Assembly: GCF_019468565.1 (NCBI RefSeq)
Contig: NZ_CP080521.1
Location: forward strand, 7,936,001 to 8,000,000
Direction of reading: 5' to 3'
DNA: 64,000 bases
Source of the DNA: Pseudonocardia sp. DSM 110487
GTDB taxonomy: Bacteria > Actinomycetota > Actinomycetes > Mycobacteriales > Pseudonocardiaceae
Under the pieces are notes generated by a model. The model had not been told where the DNA came from. It did no database searches and saw nothing but the letters and a program-made list of their open reading frames with translations. This document shows positions 58,525 through 64,000 of this stretch, in pieces; within the stretch, counting starts at the first letter, position 1; the number at the start of each line of letters is the position of its first letter. Both the position numbers and the translations under genes were made by a program.

Positions 58525-60189
58525 CTACGCCGCGGTCAGCTCGGCGCCGAGCGCAGCAGGCGCACCGAAGCGCCGGAACCGGGCGTGCCGGTGCGCGCGC
58601 AGCTCAGGGCCCGAGAGCGTGCCGAGCTCGGCCAGCCCCGCACGGACGGCCTCCCGGAGCGTGGTCGCCGCGACGACCGGCGCACGGCCCGTCCCGCCGG
58701 GCGGCTCCGGCAGCACGCCGTCGACCACGCCGTGCCGGAGCAGGTCCCGCGCGGTCAGGCAGAGCGCGGCGGCGGCCCGCGGGGCCTGGGCGGCGTCCTT
58801 CCAGACGATGGCCGCGCACCCCTCTGGACCGATCACCGAGTACACGCTGTGGTCGAACATCAGCACGCGGTTGGCGACGGCGATGCCGAGCGCCCCGCCG
58901 CTGCCGCCCTCGCCGATGACGGCGCTGACCACCGGGACGGTCAGCGACATCATCAGCCGCAGGTTCTCCGCGATGGCGACGGCCTGGCCGTTCTCCTCGG
59001 CGTCGGCGCCGGGGTAGGCGCCGGGCGTGTCGACGAGCGTGACGACCGGCAGCCGGAGCTTCTCGGCCAGCCGCATCAGCCGCGCGGCCTTCCGGTAGCC
59101 GGCGGGCACGGGCATGCCGAAGTTGTGCCGCATCAGCTCGGCTGGGTCGTGCCCCTTCTGCTGCCCGATCACCATCACCGGCTGCGTCCCGAGCCACGCG
59201 GGCCCGCCGACCGTCGCGGGGCAGTCCCCCGAGACGCGGTCACCGTGCAGCTCGACGAAGTCGGTGAACGCGAGCCGCAGGTAGTCGACGCACTTGAGCC
59301 GGTCGAGGCTGCGGGCCTGCGTCACGTGCTCCCACGCGTCCGGCTCGGGGAGCAGATCGGGTTCGGTCACCACACCGTGAGCAGGCACCGGCTCGGGAGC
59401 CGACGGCGTCGCGGCGACGCGCAGCAGCCTGCCGAGCTCCTGACGCTGCCGCGAGCGCGGCACCACCATGTCGACGAACCCGCGGGCCAGCAGGAACTCG
59501 GCCGTCTGGAACTCGTCGGGCAGGGACTGGCGGATGGTCTGCTCGATCACGCGCCGCCCGGCGAACCCGAGCCGGGCGCCCGGCTCGGCCATGACCACGT
59601 CGGCGAGGGTCGCGAACGACGCGGCCACGCCGCCGAACGTCGGGTCGGTGACGAGCGAGATCGTCAGGATGCCCGCCCTGTCGAGCTCCCCGAGGGCGCC
59701 GCTGGTCTTGGCCATCTGCATCAGCGACAGCGCGCCCTCCTGCATGCGCGCGCCGCCCGACGCGGTGACGATCAGCAGCGGCGTCCGTTCCTCGAGCGCG
59801 ATCTCGGCGGCCAGGGTGATCAGCTCCCCCACCGCGCTGCCGAGGCTGCCGCCGAGGAAGCGGAAGTCCATCACCGCCGCCACCACCCGGCAGCCCTCGA
59901 TCGTGGCGCGGGCGCACAGCACGGCCTCGCGCATCCCGGTCCGCGCCTGCGCCGTCGCCAGCCGGTCCCGGTACGGGACGGTGTCGACGAAGCCGAGCGG
60001 GTCGGTGCTGGTCACGGAGAAGCGCAGTGGCTCGACCGAGCCCGCGTCGGCGAGCAGGGCGAGCCGTTCCTCCGCGGTGAGCGGCGCGTGCCGGCCGCAT
60101 TCGGGGCACACGCGCAGGCTGCGGGTGAACCGCTTGCCGTAGACGGGCCGCTGGCAGCCGGTGCACAACACCCAGTCGGGCGAGTCCAT
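58525..60189 (-). CDS. accDA: Acetyl-CoA carboxylase carboxyltransferase, fused beta-alpha subunits
   Basis: 554 residues joining AccD and AccA in one chain. The AccD part starts with a zinc ribbon (Cys9, Cys12, Cys28, Cys31) and has VTASGGARMQEGALSLMQMAKTSGAL and DPTFGGVAASFATLADVVMAEPGARLGFAG. The AccA part, from about residue 290, has CVDYLRLAFTDFVELHGDR, VDTPGAYPGADAEENGQAVAIAENL and IGEGGSGGALGIAVANRVLM. It transfers the carboxyl from biotin to acetyl-CoA. Fused AccDA of this kind is found in several polyketide-cluster-specific carboxylases. ATG at 60189, 21 bp after the oxygenase stop. Confidence 0.95.
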   Translation of the reverse strand: MDSPDWVLCTGCQRPVYGKRFTRSLRVCPECGRHAPLTAEERLALLADAGSVEPLRFSVTSTDPLGFVDTVPYRDRLATAQARTGMREAVLCARATIEGCRVVAAVMDFRFLGGSLGSAVGELITLAAEIALEERTPLLIVTASGGARMQEGALSLMQMAKTSGALGELDRAGILTISLVTDPTFGGVAASFATLADVVMAEPGARLGFAGRRVIEQTIRQSLPDEFQTAEFLLARGFVDMVVPRSRQRQELGRLLRVAATPSAPEPVPAHGVVTEPDLLPEPDAWEHVTQARSLDRLKCVDYLRLAFTDFVELHGDRVSGDCPATVGGPAWLGTQPVMVIGQQKGHDPAELMRHNFGMPVPAGYRKAARLMRLAEKLRLPVVTLVDTPGAYPGADAEENGQAVAIAENLRLMMSLTVPVVSAVIGEGGSGGALGIAVANRVLMFDHSVYSVIGPEGCAAIVWKDAAQAPRAAAALCLTARDLLRHGVVDGVLPEPPGGTGRAPVVAATTLREAVRAGLAELGTLSGPELRAHRHARFRRFGAPAALGAELTAA

Positions 60190-60210
60190 GGTGTTCCTCT
60201 GCTGTCGGAG

Positions 60211-61359
60211 TCAGACCTTGAGCGTTTCCGTGGCGTAGAGCCGCGCGGCCGGCTCGAACTGGATGGCCATGTGCGTGGAGATCGAGTTGACGTCGCGCCA
60301 GAACCGCTGCAGCGAGCCCTTCGTCGACTGACCGGTCGTCCCCGCGGTGCGGAAGATGCGGTCGACCGCGGTGACCAGCATGTCCACGGCCAGCGAGCAG
60401 TCGCGCAGGTTCTGCGCGGTCTCGGCAGGCGTGGTGGCTGCGCCCTGGTCGGCGATGCCGACGGCCCGCTCCAGCAGCAGCTGCGCGGCGTCGATCTCGC
60501 CCGCCGACCGGGCGAACGCCATCTCGTAGGTCGCCCTGTTGCCCTGCACACCGGGCACGCCGGGCAGGGAAGGCGCCGTACGGATCTTGTTGGCGATGTA
60601 GCCGGAGAACGAGCCGAGCGCCCCGCGGGCCGCGCCCAGCGCGGGAAGCACGAAGGACAGCCCGTTGACGGCTTGCAGCGGCGCCGAGTAGCAGGGGGCG
60701 TCGGTGTCCGGGGACTCCACGGTCTTGCCCGCGAACAGGTCCGCGCGGTCGAACGCGAGCGGGCGGGCCACGAACGCGTCATCGACGACGAGCGTGTTGC
60801 TGCCCGTGGCCTGCATGCCGACGTTGAACCAGGTCTCCTCGACGCGATAGGCGCTGCGCGGCACCGCGAACAGCTTGGCCACCTGGTCGGAGCCGCTGCC
60901 CACGATCGCGCACACCAGCGCCCAGTCCGAGAACTCGACGAAGCTGATGTAGGGCCAGCTGCCGGCGACGATCCAGCCGCCGTCCACCTCCTCGGCCCGC
61001 CCGAGCGGGGTGACCGAGCCGACGACGACCGCGTCGGGGCCTGCGGACCAGATCTCCCGCTGCCCCTCGACGGGCAGGAACGCCGCCGCCATCCGGGACA
61101 TGCTCGCGGTGAGCGATGCGCACCACGCGGTCGCGGCGCACGCCTCGCCGACGGTGACGACCGCAGCGGCGAGGTCGGCGAACGTGCCGGCGTGCCCGCC
61201 GGCGCTGATGGGCACGAAGTGCCGGGCGAACCCGGCGTCGACGACCGCCGCCGCGACGTCGGGATCGAGCCGGCGGCGCTCGTCGGCCGCCGCCGCGCAC
61301 CGGGCGGCGATGGCCGCGAGATCTGCCGTGGCCACGCTTGGCAATGGTTTGGCGGACAT
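60211..61359 (-). CDS. Flavin-dependent monooxygenase, acyl-CoA-dehydrogenase fold (ActVA-ORF5-like)
   Basis: 382 residues of the group D flavin oxygenases (HpaB/HsaA/ActVA-ORF5 group), which use reduced FMN from a separate reductase to hydroxylate phenols or quinone precursors. Marks: RRLDPDVAAAVVDAGFARHFVPISAGGHAGTF, GEACAATAWCASLTASMSRMAAAFLP, GGWIVAGSWPYISFVEFSDWALVCAIV, and the end RFWRDVNSISTHMAIQFEPAARLYATE. It leads the operon with accDA and accC. No flavin reductase lies in the window. ATG at 61359 follows GGAAGG. Confidence 0.9.
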   Translation of the reverse strand: MSAKPLPSVATADLAAIAARCAAAADERRRLDPDVAAAVVDAGFARHFVPISAGGHAGTFADLAAAVVTVGEACAATAWCASLTASMSRMAAAFLPVEGQREIWSAGPDAVVVGSVTPLGRAEEVDGGWIVAGSWPYISFVEFSDWALVCAIVGSGSDQVAKLFAVPRSAYRVEETWFNVGMQATGSNTLVVDDAFVARPLAFDRADLFAGKTVESPDTDAPCYSAPLQAVNGLSFVLPALGAARGALGSFSGYIANKIRTAPSLPGVPGVQGNRATYEMAFARSAGEIDAAQLLLERAVGIADQGAATTPAETAQNLRDCSLAVDMLVTAVDRIFRTAGTTGQSTKGSLQRFWRDVNSISTHMAIQFEPAARLYATETLKV

Positions 61360-61513
61360 TCTGGGCCCTTCCTGCTCACCGCGGACTGGTGGTGCAACTG
61401 TGATCCCGCGCGATCGAAGACCGGTAGGCGGACGATAGAACGCCCGTTGACCCGACTGCTCGTTGTCGTCGATACTCCGGATCCGAAATCACTGCTACTA
61501 CCAAAGGTGGAGC

Positions 61514-62065
61514 ATGACGACATCGACCATTCTTCCGGGCCTGGTCGCGGGCACGTGGAACCTCGACCCGAACCACTCCGAGCTCGGATTCACAGTCCGG
61601 CACATGATGGTGAGCCGGATCCGCGGCCGGTTCCGCGCGTACTCCGGCACCGCACAGGTCGCCGACGACCCGCTGCGGTCGACGGTCACGGTTACCATCG
61701 ACGCCGCGTCGTTCGAGAGCGGCAACGAGGCGCGGGACAACGCGGTGAAGTCCGCGGAGTACCTGGACGTCGTCACGCACCCCGAGTACACGTTCCGCTC
61801 CACGGAGATCCGCACCGACGGCGACCGGTACGTGCTGGCGGGCGAGCTCACGATCCGCGGCATCACCCGGGCCGTCGAGCTGCGGTTCGAGTACAACGGC
61901 AGCACGCGGGACCCCTTCGGCAACGACCGCATCGGTTTCAGCGCGCGCGGCGAGATCAGCCGAAAGGACTTCGGGATCGTCACCGAGCTGCCGATGGACG
62001 GCGGTGGCGTGGTCGTCGGCGAAAAGGTGTCGCTCGAGTTGGACGTCGAGTTCACCCGCGCCTGA
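61514..62065 (+). CDS. YceI-family protein
   Basis: 183 residues of the lipocalin-like YceI fold that binds isoprenoid-type lipids: GTWNLDPNHSELGFTVRHMMVSRIRGRFRAYSGTAQVADDP, ASFESGNEARDNAVKSAEYLDVVTHPEYTFRST and the C-terminal ISRKDFGIVTELPMDGGGVVVGEKVSLELDVEF. No signal peptide is seen, so cytoplasmic. ATG at 61514 with AAAGGTGGAGC. Divergent from the oxygenase operon and ended by a textbook terminator. YceI genes do turn up in aromatic polyketide clusters, but the role is unclear. Confidence 0.95.
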   Translation: MTTSTILPGLVAGTWNLDPNHSELGFTVRHMMVSRIRGRFRAYSGTAQVADDPLRSTVTVTIDAASFESGNEARDNAVKSAEYLDVVTHPEYTFRSTEIRTDGDRYVLAGELTIRGITRAVELRFEYNGSTRDPFGNDRIGFSARGEISRKDFGIVTELPMDGGGVVVGEKVSLELDVEFTRA

Positions 62066-62070
62066 ACGCG

Positions 62071-62109
62071 AAAGGGAGCCTCCCGCGCCATTGCGGGAGG
62101 CTCCCTTTT
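62071..62109 (+). terminator. Intrinsic terminator after the YceI gene
   Basis: Arms AAAGGGAGCCTCCCGC and GCGGGAGGCTCCCTTT pair perfectly over a six-base loop, with a short T-run. Only six bases after the YceI stop. It also faces the convergent gene ending at 62112. Confidence 0.9.
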
Positions 62110-62111
62110 CG

Positions 62112-63116
62112 TCAGGCGGGGCTGCTGGAGACGACGTATCGGCGCACGGCGATCTGCGCACCCTGACCGAAGAGCCGATTCGGCTCGAGGCTCTCGTCGT
62201 CGAGGAACGGCTGCGGCGCGGGCGGGCCGATCTCGGTCGAGTAGTAGTAGCCCTCGATGTCGGAGACGCGCACCAGCGCCGTGCGGCCGGGTGCGGCGTA
62301 GTCGAGCGAGGCGAACATGCCCATCCCGGCGTTGAGCTGCCGCGGCTCGATGCCGACCTCGTCGCCGCCGTGATCGACCATCAGGTAGCGCCGCGAGTGG
62401 AGGCGGTGACCGAGCCGGTCCACCTGGTAGACCTCCGCGTCGTCGAGGAACCACCGCACGAGCCCTGCCGACCGGTCGTAGGAGATCCGGAAGTGGTGCT
62501 CCTGGTCGGCTGTCCGCCGCGCGACGGGGATCTGGTAGACGAACGCGGCGTAGTTCCCCATCTGCTGGCGGGAGAACGGCAGCCGCTCGTAGACCACGTA
62601 GACCTGCTCGTTCGACAGGAAGAAGTCGACGATCAGGGAGGTCTCCTCGTCCAGCAGCGGCATGCCGACCGAGGCGAGGCGCATGTCGTCGTCCGGGTCG
62701 GTCACGTGCTCGCCGAACGGATGGCCCGCGGTGCCGAACGTGCGGCCCGACATCCAGGTCTCGAAGCTCAGGACGGCGCCCGGCTCGGCGTCGAAGCCGT
62801 GGAAGCCGGTCGACGCCGTGCGGTTGGTGAACGCGAGCCACTTGACGTGGTCGAGCGTGCCCGGCAGGCCGCTGCCGTTTGCCCCTTCCTGCGCGAGCGT
62901 CCGCACGAACGCAGGCTCACCGGTGCTCGGGTTCGTCCCGCTGGAGCGCACCCGCAGCCCGGCAGCGGACGTCTCGACGACACCGTCGTCGCCCAGGTGG
63001 GGCCCGAAGCCGTAGTGGAACCACCGGGCCGCGGGGTCCCCCGCCGCGCCGACGGCGAAGCCGTCCTTGAAGTCGTCCCACACGATCCGGTAGCCGGGCT
63101 CGGTGCTTGTCGTCAT
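62112..63116 (-). CDS. Uncharacterised protein, DUF6081-like
   Basis: 334 residues without membrane segments or signal peptide. Sequence is rich in beta-strand patterns (WDDFKDGFAVGAAGDPAARWFHYGFGPHLGDDGVVETS, WLAFTNRTASTGFHGFDAEPGAVLSFETWMSG, HHFRISYDRSAGLVRWFLDDAEVYQVDRLGHRL) that suggest a concanavalin-like sandwich. I associate it with the actinobacterial DUF6081 family seen near secondary-metabolite genes, but this is from memory and uncertain. Start ATG at 63116. It precedes no other gene on its strand within the window except the upstream hydrolase, 27 bp away, so the two are probably co-transcribed. Confidence 0.7.
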   Translation of the reverse strand: MTTSTEPGYRIVWDDFKDGFAVGAAGDPAARWFHYGFGPHLGDDGVVETSAAGLRVRSSGTNPSTGEPAFVRTLAQEGANGSGLPGTLDHVKWLAFTNRTASTGFHGFDAEPGAVLSFETWMSGRTFGTAGHPFGEHVTDPDDDMRLASVGMPLLDEETSLIVDFFLSNEQVYVVYERLPFSRQQMGNYAAFVYQIPVARRTADQEHHFRISYDRSAGLVRWFLDDAEVYQVDRLGHRLHSRRYLMVDHGGDEVGIEPRQLNAGMGMFASLDYAAPGRTALVRVSDIEGYYYSTEIGPPAPQPFLDDESLEPNRLFGQGAQIAVRRYVVSSSPA

Positions 63117-63143
63117 CTCTGCCGTCCCCTCTCGTTTCAGCTG

Positions 63144-64000
63144 TCAGCCGTGAAGCGCCGACCGGATCGCGTCGACCTGGTCGGCGAGCATCCGCCGGGA
63201 CACCGCCACCGGGGCGGTGTACGAGGCGTGGAAGGTGCCCGGGTAGTAGCGCAGCTCGGTGCGCACCCCGGCCTGGATGAGGCGGTGCGCGAACGTGATG
63301 TCCTCGTCCCGCAGCGGGTCGAACTCGCTGACGCCGATGAACGCGGGCGGCAGGCCCGCGAGGTCGACGGCCCGGGCGGGCGCGGCGAGCTCCGAAGCGT
63401 CGCCACCGTTCAGGTAGTGGCGCCAGCTCGCCGCCGCGTTGTCCCGGTCCCACTTCGGGGTGTCGACGAACGCGCGCGCCGACGGGGTGTCGAGCCGGTC
63501 GTCCAGCTCCGGGCTGAGCAGGCACAGGTGGCGCAGCCGCGGGCCGCCGCGGTCGCGGGCCAGCAACGCGACGGCCGCGGCCAGCCCGCCGCCCGCGCTC
63601 TCGCCCGCGACGCCCACCCGGTCCGGGTCGACCGCGAGGTCGCCGGCACGGGCGACGGTCCACTCGAGCGCGGCGTAGCAGTCGTCGAGGCCTGCCGGGA
63701 ACGGGTGCTCGGGGGCGAGGCGGTAGTCCACGGACACCACGACGACGCCTGCCTGGTCGGCCACCCGGGCCGCCGCGGAGTCGACCATGGCCAGGTCGCC
63801 GAGGACGAACCCGCCGCCGTGCAGGTAGAGCACCACCGGCGCGGGCGGTACCGCCCGGTCAGGCCGGTAGACCCGGACCGGCACGGCATGCTCGCCTGGC
63901 ACTGTGCGGTGCTCGACCCAGACCGGCTCGCGGGGCCAGTAGGCGGGCGTGGCCGCGGTGATCTCGCGCAGCGTCTTCCGGGCGGTCTCGACGTCGGTGT
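63144..64000 (-). CDS. Alpha/beta hydrolase, hormone-sensitive-lipase type, N-terminus beyond the window
   Basis: The visible 285 residues carry the fold-3 hydrolase signature: oxyanion motif LYLHGGGFVLGD, nucleophile in VGVAGESAGGGLAAAVALLA, acidic residue in GVSEFDPLRDED and His in GTFHASY. The reading frame stays open to the window edge (TDVETARKTLREITAATPAYWPREP), so the start is outside; a shorter GTG start at 63902 is possible but would cut the usual cap helices. It hydrolyses an ester of unknown identity and lies upstream of the DUF6081-like gene in the same direction. Confidence 0.9.
   Translation of the reverse strand, partial: TDVETARKTLREITAATPAYWPREPVWVEHRTVPGEHAVPVRVYRPDRAVPPAPVVLYLHGGGFVLGDLAMVDSAAARVADQAGVVVVSVDYRLAPEHPFPAGLDDCYAALEWTVARAGDLAVDPDRVGVAGESAGGGLAAAVALLARDRGGPRLRHLCLLSPELDDRLDTPSARAFVDTPKWDRDNAAASWRHYLNGGDASELAAPARAVDLAGLPPAFIGVSEFDPLRDEDITFAHRLIQAGVRTELRYYPGTFHASYTAPVAVSRRMLADQVDAIRSALHG

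Noticed and set aside
57148..62166. A 1672-codon plus-strand open frame antisense to the acetyl-CoA carboxylase operon
   Set aside because: It is the high-GC shadow of accC, accDA and the oxygenase on the other strand. It is rich in Arg, Gly and His without any domain pattern.

Overview
The window is uniformly GC-rich, with strong GC preference at third codon positions, frequent GTG starts, many one- to four-base gene overlaps and Actinobacteria-specific families (DUF397 with an XRE/DUF5753 regulator, SARP, Methyltransf_19, LLM-class F420-type oxidoreductases, fused AccDA). This points to a filamentous actinomycete; a Pseudonocardia-like genus is my best guess, but no rRNA or complete tRNA is present to confirm it.

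Layout. 1-9.4 kb: two minus-strand operons for CoA-linked catabolism. One holds a short enoyl-CoA hydratase, a tiny Cys/Trp-rich protein, an acyl-CoA dehydrogenase and an acyl-CoA ligase. The other holds an SRPBCC protein, an LLM oxidoreductase, a molybdopterin oxidoreductase and a thiolase. Both are preceded by nearly the same promoter/leader. Between them lie a pentapeptide-repeat membrane protein and a 40-nt 3' fragment of a tRNA-Pro gene that looks like an integration scar. 9.5-12.8 kb: an SDR lacking the catalytic YxxxK behind a perfect 26-bp palindrome, and a Zur-box-controlled CobW GTPase/WD40 operon. 12.8-21 kb: a carbohydrate locus (GH95-like hydrolase, ABC importer without ATPase, GH51 arabinofuranosidase, LacI regulator) with two CGAAASTTTCG operators.

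21-25 kb is an unstable stretch: IS630, IS1380 and IS30 remnants, long palindromes, a roughly 135-bp inverted repeat pair, and one low-GC membrane protein of unknown role. 25-31.5 kb: DHA2 exporter with TetR, a TetR/SDR/enoyl-CoA hydratase group, a second LLM oxidoreductase and a small membrane protein. 31.7-38.4 kb: LarA-like protein divergent from a GH106-like hydrolase, then a stand-alone SNF2 helicase. 38.5-43.6 kb: a MITE-like palindrome and a shikimate-to-protocatechuate module (MHS transporter, TetR, shikimate dehydrogenase, 3-dehydroshikimate dehydratase) sharing one operator motif. 43.7-54.5 kb: regulators, an exporter, an esterase, a TetR/zinc-alcohol dehydrogenase pair, a SARP, and a DoxX/phosphatase/pseudo-protease operon.

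55-64 kb: genes typical of the edge of an aromatic (type II) polyketide cluster: dedicated AccB, AccC and fused AccDA for malonyl-CoA supply, an ActIII-like ketoreductase, an NTF2-like protein, an ActVA-ORF5-like flavin oxygenase, a YceI protein, an uncharacterised protein and a hormone-sensitive-lipase-type hydrolase cut by the window edge. The ketosynthase genes themselves are not in view.
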